Below are positions 11,890-24,299 of a stretch of 64,000 nucleotides of DNA, piece after piece. The position numbers and the translations under genes are program-made. The notes beneath the pieces are model-generated. The model saw only the letters and a program-made list of their open reading frames with translations. It was not told the origin of the DNA and ran no database searches. The stretch comes from Diphasiastrum complanatum. Taxonomy: Eukaryota > Streptophyta > Lycopodiopsida > Lycopodiales > Lycopodiaceae. Every line of letters begins with the position of its first letter. Position 1 is the stretch's first letter. Location of the stretch: NCBI GenBank assembly GCA_029204225.1, contig CM055098.1:55188282-55252281 (forward strand). The letters are read 5' to 3'.

Positions 11890-12042
11890 CATGATAGTCC
11901 ATGTGTTGGACATCCGGGTATACAAAGAACTCTCGACTTAGTTAGGCGACACTTTTGGTGGCCTAAGATGAAAAGCTAAGTAGAGGCTTATGTACTTAAA
12001 TGTACTAAGTGACAGTTAAATAAAGCAGAAAGATATGAGCCT
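11890..12042 (+). pseudogene. Ty3/gypsy integrase H2C2 zinc-finger fragment
   Basis: The plus-strand frame reads [18 protein letters not shown] then RRHFWWPKM, followed by a stop, VEAYVLKCTK and another stop. This is the integrase HHCC finger (GHPG...T...FWWPKM...C). The last Cys is replaced by a stop. Only about 50 codons survive. Confidence 0.8.
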
Positions 12043-12051
12043 GTGAACCTG

Positions 12052-12087
12052 GCTCTGATACCAGTTGAGAAGCTCGCTCTGATACCA
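12052..12087 (-). promoter_or_regulatory. Two copia-type primer binding sites in tandem
   Basis: Minus-strand TGGTATCAGAGC occurs at 12052-12063 and again at 12076-12087. The two are 24 bp apart in the same orientation. Copia B2 gag on the opposite strand follows. No clean LTR end abuts either copy. Confidence 0.75.
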
Positions 12088-12123
12088 CTGATGAGAATTG
12101 GAAGTGAACGCGAATAAATTCGG

Positions 12124-12860
12124 ATGGAGTTCGGATATGATTGTTGGTCACTGCTTGAAGATCAGCGGACATTTGATAGGAGAAAACGAAAAGCCCAGAA
12201 TGTCATCAACCTATCAGTTAGAGATGCAATTATTCCCTATATTTCAGATTCAGAAGGACCAAAAGAAGCGTGGGATACATTGAGGCATTGTTTGAAACGA
12301 CAAATACATCTCGAATACTATTTCTGAAGACGAAGTTGCATACATTGTGGATGGATGATGGTCCAACTATTGTCGATCACATACTGAAGATCAAAGAGAT
12401 TCATGACCAATTAGCAACAGTTGGAGAGCGAGTACAAGATCGTGAGATCGTGCAATTGACATTGAATAGTCTGAGTGAGTCACATTAGATATTTGTGACG
12501 AGTATAGCCACAAGAGAAAATCTTCCAACCTATGAAGAACTAGGTGGATTGCTTTTGCAAGAAGAGCAACGTCAAGAGAATTTGAATCATCGTAACAGGA
12601 GCTATGATCAAGCTCTTGCAGTTAGAGGACGAGGTGGAAGATTTGGCCGTGGAAGGTATCAATCGAGAGGAGGAAACTCAAGCCGGGGATCATTTCAACA
12701 ATTTCATGAGCAAGTCAATGATAGTCCGAATCGAGCCAACTGGAATCAAGGCCGAGGTCAAGGACGCGGCTATTCAAGACAAAATAAACCTGGAAATTGT
12801 AGGTACTGCAACAAACTTGGCCACTGGGAGCATGAATGCTTCAAGAAACAGAAGTAGAAA
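12124..12860 (+). pseudogene. Truncated copia B2 gag
   Basis: Closely matches the gag of copia B1 (about 14705-15390) at DNA level, including FDRRKRKAQNVINLSVRDAI, the glycine/arginine-rich linker (GRGQGRGYSRQ) and the CCHC knuckle CRYCNKLGHWEHEC. It lacks the first about 45 gag codons and everything after the knuckle. A frameshift near 12275 and a TAG at 12486-12488 break it. The 3' end joins copia C1 at about 12860. Confidence 0.85.
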
Positions 12861-13374
12861 TAAGAGCTTGACTACTAGTAGAATAACAATGACTTAATTT
12901 GTAAAGGTAGCCACATCTTCTATCATAAACTAGGACTTTCCTAGACTTGTCAAGAATATTGCAGCCTTGTGTATCGAATTCGACCCTACGACCAGAATCA
13001 ATGATTCTGCTTATAGAAAGCAGATTTTTGGTAAGGTTCGGAATGTATAAAACATTGGACAGCAACTTAACATCACCTCTCTAAAATTCAACCCTAATTG
13101 TTCCTTCACCTTCAATGGAATGAGTTGAGTTGTCTCCAAGTTGCACAACTTCATAATGGGTGAAAGGCTTGTAGTTCTAGAACCAGTCCCGATGGTGGGT
13201 CATATGCTGAGTTGCTCCAGAGTCCAGGTACCAGGAATTCTAAAAATTTCTGGCCCTGGTTATAAAGGCAGCTTCATCATCCTCTTCATGCTGGATCGAG
13301 TGATTGGTTGAGGCAGCATTTGCTTGTTGTTGGAACTGCTTCTTCTTTTCATTGTTGTATTTGAGTGTTCTGCA
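12861..13374 (-). mobile_element. Copia C1, left part: pre-integrase and protease
   Basis: Minus-strand copia sequence parallel to 56330-56820. It contains LSNVLYIPNLTKNLLSISRI (pre-integrase, ending near 13065) and, further upstream on the minus strand, the aspartic protease region around 13190-13260 (an LDSGATQHM-like segment, damaged). It stops at 13374, where copia B1 begins, and the rest of C1 resumes at 18066. Confidence 0.8.
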
Positions 13375-13637
13375 TGTTAGAAATCAATGATAAACTTCAT
13401 TGTTACTGTTTACGAGGTACATTAATGCTGACAGCTGTGACCAGCTGTCATTAGCCGTAGGGTAGTCTATTAGTCTACTCGTAGGTCTTCTCTCTCTATC
13501 AGGGGTTCAAGGTCTATTTGTACATTTTACATTCAGTATGTTGTAGAGTGATAGTGTGATTGTGCGTGTTCTTCTGTCGCCTTCTTGAGGTGAATGCTTA
13601 TGGTGAATGCTTGATGTTGCATATCTGATTGTTGACA
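13375..13637 (+). repeat. 5' LTR of copia B1
   Basis: 263 bp, starting TGTTAGAAATCAATGATAAA and ending GTTGACA right before the PBS. The same start recurs at 18036 after a polypurine tract. Confidence 0.9.
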
Positions 13638-13649
13638 TGGTATCAGAGC
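13638..13649 (+). promoter_or_regulatory. Primer binding site of copia B1
   Basis: TGGTATCAGAGC directly after the LTR terminal CA; initiator tRNA-Met type. Confidence 0.92.
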
Positions 13650-13821
13650 AGCGATAGTCATGCGTGTCTGATCAGTGGATACAGCTTGTCACTGGCTCCG
13701 CAATGAAGTGAGAAAGTTCTTCACGGGAGGTGAAAGCTTGGAGAGACAAAAACGGCTGGAAGAAATCCTTCCTTGGTGTATTTTGCAGGTTTGGATCAAT
13801 GGGGAACGAAGACACAGTCTA

Positions 13822-14020
13822 GGAGGCATCAAAAAGGCCAGGGCGGCATTAGACAGATTGAAAATCTGTTGAGTGAGGAGATTTTTACAACACTTCCTAG
13901 TTGTTGTGAAAAGCACAGTCCCGGAGGCATCAAAAAGGCCAGGGCAATATCAGACAGATTGAAAATCTGTTGAGTGGGGGAGATTTTTACAATACTTCTG
14001 AGTTGTTGTGAGAGGTTTGC
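13822..14020 (+). repeat. Tandem duplication (period 101 bp) in the copia B1 leader
   Basis: Two copies begin GGAGGCATCAAAAAGGCCAG at 13822 and 13923. Both contain CAGACAGATTGAAAATCTGT, itself a partial inverted repeat, and end around GTTGTTGTGA. Confidence 0.9.
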
Positions 14021-14258
14021 CAAGAAATCTCTCATTTGTCTGTTTGGAGTACCGCAAATCACACTAGACAGTGTCTAGTACTGCCATTCAGAGTTAGGAG
14101 GCTTCATGCTTTTCACATTATTGATCTCGGTCTTTTGAATGATCACACATTTCAAAATCTTTGCAAAGAGGAGGCGGCGTAGCCGCCGCGCCAAAGTGGA
14201 AAATCTAGAATATTCCCTCTGAAAGTTCTGATATTCTCTCTACTTTTCATCTTTTTCG

Positions 14259-14505
14259 TACCAATATCGGATCGACGCGCAGAGGTAGGAAAAATCCTGA
14301 ACAGTCGTACATCCGCGCTTCGTACAGATATGGCATATATGTACCAATATCGGATCCACGCGCCAAAAGTAAAGAAAATACTGAACAGTCATACATCTGC
14401 GCGTCATACCGATATCGCATACCCGTACCAATATCGGATCCAGGTGCGCGAGCTAAAGAGAATCCCGAGCAGTCGTGCACCCGCGCGTCATACCGATATC
14501 AGGTG
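14259..14505 (+). repeat. Three tandem copies (82-84 bp) in the copia B1 leader
   Basis: Copies begin GTACCAATATCGGATC at 14259, 14341 and 14425. Each contains a GAACAGTCGTACATC-like core and CGCGCGTCATACCGATATC. They sit just upstream of the gag ATG at 14572. Confidence 0.9.
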
Positions 14506-14571
14506 TCCAACCAAAAAATTTATAGTTCTGTGGTGTGATAAATTTTGTGATCTAGACTCATCTATCCAGTA

Positions 14572-15633
14572 ATGGCAACTCTAAGCGAGAGTGTCCTTGA
14601 CAAATTGGAAGGTGCCAGCAACTATGCAATTTGGAAATTCAAACTAAAGAACATATTGATGGAGCAATGGGAAATCGTGACAGGTGAAGAGACAAGACCA
14701 GTGATTGAAGAAGATCAGTGGACATTTGATAGGAGAAAATGGAAAGCCCAGAATGTCATCAACCTATCAGTTAGAGATGCAATTATTCCCTATAGTTCAG
14801 ATTCAGAAGGACCAAAAGAAGCGTGGGATACATTGAAGGCATTGTTTGAAACGACAAATACATCTCGAATACTATTTCTGAAGACGAAGTTGCATACATT
14901 ACGGGTGGATGATAGTGCAACTATTGTCGATCACATACTGAAGATCAAAGAGATCCGTGACCAATTAGCAGCAGTTGGAGAGCGAGTACAAGATCGTGAG
15001 ATCGTGCAATTGACATTGAATAGTCTGAGTGATTCACATCAGATGTTTGTGACGAGTATAGCCACAAGAGAAAATCTTCCAACCTAAAAACTAGGTGGAT
15101 TGCTTTTGCGAGAAGAGCAACGTCAAGAGAACTTGAATCATTGTAACAGGAGCTATGAAGGACGAGGTGGAAGATTTGGCTGTGGAAGGTATCAATCGAG
15201 AGGAGGAAACTCAAGCCGGGGATCATTTCAACAATTTCATGAGCAAGTCAATGATAGTCCGAATCGAGCCAATTGGAATCAAGGCCGAGGTCAAGGACGC
15301 GGCTATTCAAGACAAAATAAACCTGGAAATTGTAGGTACTGCATCAAACCTGGCCACTGGGAGCATGAATGCTTCAAGAAACAAAAGGAGATGGAACAAA
15401 GAAAAGACAAATGGCAAGCAGGAAATTATGCTGATCAACATCAATTTGATGACTATTATTATGAAGATAATTATACTGATCAACATCAATACGATGATGA
15501 TCAATATGAAGATGGTACAGGTGAGAGTTCAAAATTGTTCATTACAGCATTAATGACAAGTGATGAAGCCAAGGATACCTGCTGGTACATTGATAGTGGT
15601 GCATGCAAGCACGTGACTCTAAGGAAAGAGTAG
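14572..15633 (+). pseudogene. Copia B1 gag and start of protease
   Basis: Starts MATLSESVLDKLEGASNYAI. It carries the capsid segments WDTLKALFETTNTSRI and VQLTLNSLSDSHQMFV, an RGG-rich basic linker, the CCHC knuckle CRYCIKPGHWEHEC and then the protease motif WYIDSGACKHV. A three-base loss relative to copy B2 turns Tyr-Glu into TAA at 15085-15087. A TAG at 15631-15633 ends the frame shortly after the protease Asp. Capsid and RNA-binding role is inferred from family. Confidence 0.88.
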
Positions 15634-15803
15634 TTTTTCGAACTTAAGGAAACTGACAATGGTGATGAAGTTGGACAAGCTGATGGCAAATTGCTATTTG
15701 TTAAAGGAGTTGGAGTGGTACCAGTGAAGTTAGCCAGTGGGAAGATAAAGCAGATAAGCAATATGTACCTCTCTTAGCTAACAATCTACTATCTGTTGGG
15801 ACG

Positions 15804-16858
15804 ATGGCTGATCAACAACTCAAGGTTGAGTTTGACAGTGACAAATGTCTTGTCAAAGACATCAAGAATCACTACAAAGTGATTGCTACAGGAGCTAGAG
15901 TCAACGAGAATCGATTCTACAAATTGAATGCGAGATCTTTTACTCAAGCTATGGTAAGCATTGTTGATAGTCGAAGTGATCTTTGGCATCAAAGGTTTGG
16001 TCATATTAGTGCTCAAAGCTTGCAAATCCTTAAAAGAGGTAATCTAGTTGTTGGATTGTCTGATATCTCTTTTGAAGAAAAAATTTGTGAGGGTTGCATA
16101 TTGGAAAAACAGCATAGACAGAGATTTCCCACAAGAGACAAACCACTACAACCTATTCACCACAATAGAACGGAGTTGCAGAACGAAAAAATAGATCCAT
16201 TGTGGAGATGGCCAGGGCAATGCTTAAGAGCAAGGGTTTGCCAAATACTTTTTGGGCAGAAGCATGCAACACAACTACTCATATCTTGAATCGGTGTCCT
16301 GCGAAGTCCGTGGAGGGTAAGACACCTTACGAAGCTTTCACTGGAAAGAAACCTAATATTTCTCATTTACGAGTATTTGGTTGTGATGCTTATGCTCATG
16401 TGCCTGATGAAAAACGAAAGAAACTGGATGCAAAGGCTGTTAAGTGTATTTTCCTTGGATACGATGAAAGAGCCAAGGCATACAGGATGTATGACACAGA
16501 TGCACAAAATATCGTGATTTCTAGAGATGCTACTTTTGATGAGATGGGTCAAAATGACCAAATAAAATTGACAATTGATCCCTTTGACGATAAAGCTAAA
16601 GTGCAAGTGAAGGAAGAAGTTAGTGTCGATATGGAAGAGCCAATGGAAAAAGACAGGGTTAATAATGAGATTCCTAGGAGAGTGCCTAAGTGGTACTTGT
16701 CAGTAACAAGTGATGCTAATAAGGGAGATACTCCCGAATCAAGTGAGCAGGGAGAGCTTAGAAGATCAAGTAGAAATCGAAAACCTCCTGCAAGATTAGA
16801 GATGAATCTAGCCCTAATGGGTTTCTGTGCTCAAGGTTCAAGGACCAAAAACTTTTGA
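15804..16858 (+). pseudogene. Copia B1 integrase with deleted catalytic core
   Basis: 15804-16150 encodes the pre-integrase zinc region (LWHQRFGHISAQSLQILKRG, then CEGCILEKQHRQRFP). At about 16155 the frame jumps straight to the integrase C-terminal half (RKNRSIVEMARAMLKS region, then NTFWAEACNTTTHILNRCP and LRVFGCDAYAHVPDEKR), which runs in another frame to 16858. The segment carrying the first two acidic catalytic residues is missing. The element cannot make a working integrase. Confidence 0.87.
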
Positions 16859-17968
16859 TAAAGCAAAGGAGCACAAGGAGTGGCGTGAAGCTATGGAAAC
16901 AGAAATGCCAAGCTATATCGAAAAATAGGACGTGGAACTTGGTTGAGCTACCTAGTGGTAAGATGCCTATCACTTGTAAATGGATATACAAGATCAAATA
17001 TGGAGTTGATGGGCAACTCAACAAGTATAAAGCACGGTTGGTTGCGAGAGGATTTGAGCAGCATGAAGGTATTGATTTTGAGGAAACCTTTGCACCCGTA
17101 GCTAAGATGGTAACTATACGTTCTATCATTGCTTTTTTTGCTTTCTATGGTTGGAAGATCTAGCAAATGGACGTTTAATCTGCTTTTCTTAATGGAAAGC
17201 TGGATGAAGAGGTGTACAACCTCAAGGATTTGTTGAGCCAGGGAGAGAGCATCTCGTTTGTAAGCTCAACAAAGCCATTTATGGATTGAAGCAAGCACCA
17301 CGGGCATGGTACTCTTGCATTGATGAACTCTTCAAGCGAAGGGGAATGGTAAAGAGTGATGTTGATCCTAATCTTTACATTCTAAGGCAAGATTCAGATA
17401 TAGTGTTCATTGTGTTGTACGTGGATGATCTGATTATTACAGGAAGTAATGAGAGCTTAATTGATGAAATAAAATTAGATCTTTCCAATGCTTTTGACAT
17501 GAGTGATCTAGGATTGATGCACTATTGTCTTGGCATTGAAGTATGGCAAAAGGAAGACACGGTCTTTCTTACGCAAAGCAAATATGCACGAGATTTGCTT
17601 AATAATTCAATATGCAGGATTGTAAGCCTTTGAGAACACCTATGGATGTCAACATGAAGGTTACTGCATATGATGAATCTGAGAAAGTGGATGCTTATTT
17701 GTATAGACAGCTGGTGGGTAGTTTGATTTATTTGACACACACAGGACCTGATATTTCTTATGTTGTTGGTGTTGTTAGTCAATTTATGCAAGATCCTAGT
17801 CAAGCACACTGGAAGTCTGCTAAACATATTCTCAGATACATTCAAGGGACATTGAATTTTGGTTTGAAGTATGATCATCGAGAGAAAATTCTTGATGGAG
17901 CCATTGATCTTGTCTTTTGTAAATTTGAAGATCAAATGGTAGATATTTTTATCGTAGTCCTTAGGTAG
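16855..17968 (+). pseudogene. Copia B1 reverse transcriptase and partial RNase H
   Basis: Three frames together cover RT: NRTWNLVELPSGKMPITCKW, LVARGFEQHEGIDFEETFAP, then, after stops near 17161-17176, KQAPRAWYSCIDELFKRRG and the catalytic box VLYVDDLIITG (about 17413-17445). Next come YRQLVGSLIYLTHTGPDISY and HWKSAKHILRYIQGTLNFGL. The RNase H domain is cut soon after, with the DSDWAG region and its active-site residues missing. PPT follows at 18027-18035. Confidence 0.88.
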
Positions 17969-18026
17969 ATGTAGATTTGAGAGGTTTCATACTCTATTAG
18001 AAATAGAAGAATGTAATTTTATCATT

Positions 18027-18065
18027 GAGGGAGAGTGTTAGAAATCAATGATAAACTTCATTGTT
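18027..18065 (+). promoter_or_regulatory. Polypurine tract and truncated 3' LTR of copia B1
   Basis: GAGGGAGAG (18027-18035) is followed by 30 bp identical to the start of the 5' LTR. Sequence then changes abruptly to copia C gag. Confidence 0.88.
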
Positions 18066-18820
18066 GTGTAAAGAGCCTGAGGATCAGATTCTGAGCCTGA
18101 GGAAGAAGCATTTCTTCTGATCTCCTCTTGTAATAGCATTGAGATGACTTTACACAAAGTTAGTTGCTGTTGGGTCGAAATAGCCATGACCCATGTTTCG
18201 GAGGCATCAAAGAAACTTGCCAAAAGAGTCATCACTGCATCTGAATCTTCAATGTTCGATCTTGTTGCAGTCATCTGTTCCATAAGATTTTTGAAGATAT
18301 TAAGATGGCTGGAAATAGTATCTGCATCAAACATCCTCAATGTGAAGAACTTCTTCCTCAGATGGAGTTTGGATGTGACATTTCTGATGTCATAAAGTGT
18401 TGCTAGGATGTCCCAGGCATCCTTGGTTGTGTGAGCAGATCGAATATGACTGATTTGGTAGTCATTGATGTTCACTGTGATTAAGGCAAATGCCTTGCCA
18501 TCTCATTGCTTCCATTTGGTGATGCTAGCTACATCAGCCTCTGGCTTGATTTCAGTACCATCGACAATGTCCCACAGTTCCTTGGCTAATAGAACAACTC
18601 TCATTTTTAACTTCTAGAGAAGGTAGTTCTCTCCATTGAGCTTGTCAATCAGAGAAGAGCTAGAAGTAGAATCCATTCTGGTATAGTATTGATATTGTTG
18701 GTAGAAACAACAATAGCGGATTATTGTTGGTTGCGCACTTGCTGATGTGAGGTCTCGAGAGTAACGAGACTGGATCTGCAATGTAAATTGCAAATTATTG
18801 AGCCACCCACTCTGATACCA
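18066..18820 (-). pseudogene. Copia C1, right part: gag and PBS
   Basis: Minus-strand gag beginning at the Met at 18674-18676 (MDSTSSSSLIDKLNGENY), followed after stops by AHTTKDAWDILATLYDIRN and VTSKLHLRKKFFTLRMFDAD. A PBS (TGGTATCAGAG on the minus strand) lies at 18810-18820. It matches copia C2 (57060-57772). The zinc-knuckle segment present in C2 is missing here at the B1 junction, so the B1 3' LTR and part of C1 were lost together. Confidence 0.85.
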
Positions 18821-19240
18821 GGTAGGAAACCAGAGAAAAACGGTATTTGCAATGGAAGTGGTGAGCAGGTATGGAACGAAAATGCAGCAGTTACCAGTAA
18901 AGATTGAGTTCAAGATGAATCAAATATTATAATGCGCAAATGGAATAGAACAATAGTGGGAAAAAAAATGCACTCTGATTATAATCAAAATTGAGTAGAA
19001 TGCTTGAAGATGGGCACAAAAACTGTAGGCGCTCAAAACAAACTTCAGCTGAGTTCGTTGATGGGTAGGTTGCTAAAACCAAAACTGAAATTGAACTTAT
19101 TACAACAAAATGCCTACAGGATGATAGCCTGATCAGTGCGTTGACTCCAATGCAGATCTTCCTTGATGATTGAAAATCAGATGATCGGTACATTGAAAGC
19201 TGACATTAATCTACTTGATTAACTACATTTGTCCTGCAGT
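18821..19240 (-). repeat. Probable 5' LTR of copia C1 (outer end not defined)
   Basis: Begins directly beyond the PBS and reads, on the minus strand, into GTTTCCTACC just before TGGTATCAGAG. This position corresponds to the LTR at 57773 in copy C2. No second copy exists in the window to fix the outer boundary. Confidence 0.5.
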
Positions 19241-19299
19241 AGGTAGCCGTCGTTTTTGCCAAAGAGTTATGTACAGAAGTAGGCGGAATGTCGACGTTG

Positions 19300-19550
19300 C
19301 GACGTGGGTCGGATTTTCGAGTTAACTAAACAAAGGGTCGGACAAAGGGTCAAAATTTTACAAAGGGTCAGAATTTATACACTGGGTTGGAAAATATACA
19401 CAGGGTCTGATTTTACAAAGGGTCAAATTTATTAGACCCGATTCGATCCAGGGTCGAAGATGCCCGGATATTTTTTGACTCAATCTGATTCGATCCAGGG
19501 TCAAAAAATCTCCCTTTGATGGGATTAACATTGGGTCGGAAAAATTCGAT
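19300..19550. repeat. Interspersed GGGTC-motif cluster
   Basis: At least ten occurrences of GGGTC or GGGTCRGA within about 250 bp, mostly as AAAGGGTC and CCAGGGTC. They include two copies of GATTCGATCCAGGGTC about 50 bp apart. No coding potential. Confidence 0.65.
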
Positions 19551-21390
<1,840 letters not shown>

Positions 21391-22273
21391 TTGGATTTAT
21401 TTTCTGTACTCTCCTAAATCCCATATTAATCTAGTTCCATTCATATTGCTGCAGTTTTAGATGCATTGTCGCATAGTTTGCAGAAATTGTCGAAGTTGGT
21501 CGACTTATCGAGAAAACTCGACTTGGCTGATTTATCGGGAGAGTCCGACTTATCGACTCAACCCATCGGGAACCATCAAACGACTATCCTAACTATCGGC
21601 AGTGGCACGCTCAAATCCGAATAGTCGAAGCCTTCTCAAGCCCACTTCTTGTACTGTGCAACTACTTGGACAATGACAGTAGCAGCCATGATCCACTCTA
21701 GACGACACAACGGCTCCATGACATCTTCTTGTACATACATCTACACAAATGTAAATTGTATATAGTTGATCATTGTAATCAATTAATTACGTATCAAATG
21801 TCAATTGATGCCAAACGAGATAGGTTGATTTCATACACGCTCAAGCGCCCATAAACGCTGAGATAACAGCTTCAGACATAGTAGATGCTTTCAAGCATTG
21901 ATCCTTTCCTTTCAGACTGATTGTCAACATAAGCTCATAGTTGTTATAGATCGTAGTTAGCTTTGTGAGCACGCGGTTTCGCCCGCTATTGACTTGTGTT
22001 CACAAACATCATCCGACTTCTCTATACATTCAATCTGAATAAATTATTGTCTGGTCAAATTCTGTCAATTTTGCATGCTTTCCACAATCTGACTCTCAAA
22101 CTGTTTTGTCTGACTGTCTGCTTTTCTACTTCCACAATCAAACTTTGTCTTGTGTTCGCCTATTGTTGTAGTAGTGCACGCACCAAGGGAATCGGTCGAC
22201 CACCACCTTCATGCAATAGTGGGATCGTTCTGATTCGATTGCTGACCTGTCCGTCCACCACGGCCCATTCGCA
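21391..22273 (+). repeat. 5' LTR of copia D1
   Basis: Starts TTGGATTTATTTTCTGTACT, resembling TGTTGGATTTCTATCC of the D2 3' LTR (41425), shares scattered segments with it, and ends CA immediately before a PBS. The first bases (TG) appear merged into the poly-G tract. Confidence 0.7.
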
Positions 22274-22285
22274 TGGTATCAGAGC
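22274..22285 (+). promoter_or_regulatory. Primer binding site of copia D1
   Basis: TGGTATCAGAGC directly after the LTR CA end; initiator tRNA-Met type. Confidence 0.9.
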
Positions 22286-22429
22286 TATTATCATTATAGC
22301 TTGATAAGATTTCCACAGAACATGATTCTATCGTTCAATAGAACAATGGTTTTTTTGTTATGTAAATCGCATTACATTTTCACTCTTAAGTCACTAATAG
22401 TTATCACTATCACTTAGACTAACTTCCAC

Positions 22430-22720
22430 ATGGATACCCAAGGGAAAGCCAGTCCCATCATGGACAAGCTTGATGGATCCAACTATCATATGTGGAAATT
22501 TAAGATGAAAAGTGTGCTAATGGCTAAGGAGTTGTATGATGTTGGCAAGACTTGAAGCAAACGATGCTACAATCTCCCAAAAGAAGCTGAAGAATGGAAA
22601 AGCTTTCACGCCGATCACATCCTCATATATCAGACACACAAATTGGCCATGTGTCTGAAGTCCATTTTCTATTTAACAATGAGGGATATACAAATAGGAC
22701 ACCAAGAAGCCTCACAATGG
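22430..22720 (+). pseudogene. Copia D1 gag start, truncated
   Basis: ATG at 22430 opens MDTQGKASPIMDKLDGSNYH then MWKFKMKSVLMAKELYDVG before a TGA at 22553-22555. Similarity to D2 gag (37416-37658) continues, with frameshifts, to about 22720 (ISDTQIGHVSEV-like). The rest of the element is absent. Confidence 0.82.
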
Positions 22721-23790
22721 TGCCATAAAAAAGGAGATAGGTTGGCTTAGATTTAAGAACCATGTAAAGGGGGTAGAGAGGGTCATGGGACATGCATTTC
22801 CAAGTGATGTAGAAGAAGCATTCTTTTAGGATAAAATGCTAGACCTTAGAGAGTTTCTATTCAAGATAAAAAAAAAAATAGAGTATTATCATTTACAAAA
22901 AGTGCTTTTGGAGCGGGTCATATGGTAAGGTAGGTCATAAGCTCAAAACATAAACAAGGGAATTTTTTTTTTTCAAAGATAACAATGCTCTTAGATTGGG
23001 CCTCATTGCTTGAAAAGTATATTTTTTGAGCAATGCACATTCTAACATACTTAATTCAAGCTCGAAAGTTATACAAATTGATCGTACATTATAAGTGGAT
23101 GGCCTTAAAGTTGATATTGTGTTACAAAAAGGTGGTGATTCAATAGTTTGGAAATAGGACCTGCCAATAACTCTTTCCTAAAGTTCTCCTTTATCATAAC
23201 TTAATCAACACCAAGAATAATATGTTATTTGTGTATCAATTCTAGCAGAGTGAGTAGAGATTTATAGATACATATACATATGTAACTATCTATCTACATG
23301 TGTGCATGCACATTTGTACAATGGCTTTTTAACACACATGAAAGCTCTTTCTTTAAAGCTATTTGGCCCAAGGTCCCACTATGAAAATACAAAGCTCATC
23401 AATCGAATAAAACACTTTGTTGCTCTACAAGCAATTTAATATGCAAGCTCAAACATCTAGAGTCCCAATCTAAAGCTCGCTTACATCTGGAAGACTATAT
23501 GCAACATTTTACCCTTTAAATATTCTGAAATGATAATTGATTACTTTATTCAACGTAACAATGATTCTTTATATCACTATACCTTAGAAATGAAACCTTT
23601 GTAATTGATTTGAATTCGCATTAGAAGCTTTCCAAATGGACAAAAATTGAGTAAAGAGAACCATGCTACTTTTTATGACATACCCCAATTCACCACAAAA
23701 ATGACATATACAAGAGAAAAAAGGAGACCATTATTTATGGTTTTCCTTATAAATCTTTCAAAACAAGTTTCCTTTAATAACATATTGGTA
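22721..23790. other. Unassigned region
   Basis: AT-rich, no recognised coding or RNA features. It includes homopolymer A and T runs at about 22870 and 22970. Confidence 0.4.
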
Positions 23791-23862
23791 TGCGTCTGCC
23801 GGGAGTCGAACCCGGGTCTATTGCTTGGAAGGCAATTATCCTAACCGTTGGACTACAAACGC
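23791..23862 (-). tRNA. tRNA-Gly (anticodon UCC)
   Basis: The 72-nt minus-strand sequence folds as a standard cloverleaf. The acceptor GCGTTTG pairs with CAGACGC (one U-G pair), and the discriminator base is A. The anticodon stem-loop ATTGC-CTTCCAA-GCAAT has anticodon TCC, and the T arm CCCGG-GTTCGAC-TCCGG is canonical. The B-box GGTTCGACTCC is intact. A TTTT terminator (minus strand) lies about 27 nt downstream, at 23760-23763, and CAA motifs lie upstream. This looks like a plant nuclear tRNA-Gly with one acceptor-stem C-to-U change. Functional status is likely but not certain. Confidence 0.95.
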
Positions 23863-24299
23863 TTACTTGATGTATTGGTCTACATGAACATAAGCATAAT
23901 TGATAATTAACATGTATCCATTTGTATGCTATTGAAATTCGTCCTTTTTATATAGCAAGGATAAGCTCAATAATCTCATTTGAGTTACAATTCTTCCATA
24001 CATTTCACACATGGTCTTAATCAAGAAGACTTACTCTACAAGTTACGATAGCACATTTAAGTCTTTTACATAACTCAATATTTATATGATAAGACATGAT
24101 TTTTGGGTAGCTATGGCAACAATATCGAGAAAGGATGTTCATGCAAAAAGTTCAAAGAAGTATATGAGAACTATTGAAAGTTTACCTTATCAATATCAAA
24201 TTGACATTATTCTAAACACTAGGGTTGTGAAAGGAGGAACTTTTTGTGCCAAGTGTGCATTAAATGAGTATATACTTATGAAGGCTATGATCAAACACT

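Larger units (their letters stand above)
13375..18065 (+). mobile_element. Copia element B1, full-length order but defective, nested in copia C1
   Basis: Plus-strand Ty1/copia element. In order: 5' LTR 13375-13637, PBS 13638-13649, a long repeat-bearing leader, gag with CCHC knuckle, protease, integrase, RT, partial RNase H, PPT 18027-18035 and the first 30 bp of the 3' LTR. It is broken by stops in gag and before the protease end, a deletion removing most of the integrase core, frameshifts in RT, and loss of the RNase H C-terminus. The 3' LTR is cut after 30 bp. The host sequence on both sides is minus-strand copia C. Confidence 0.92.
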
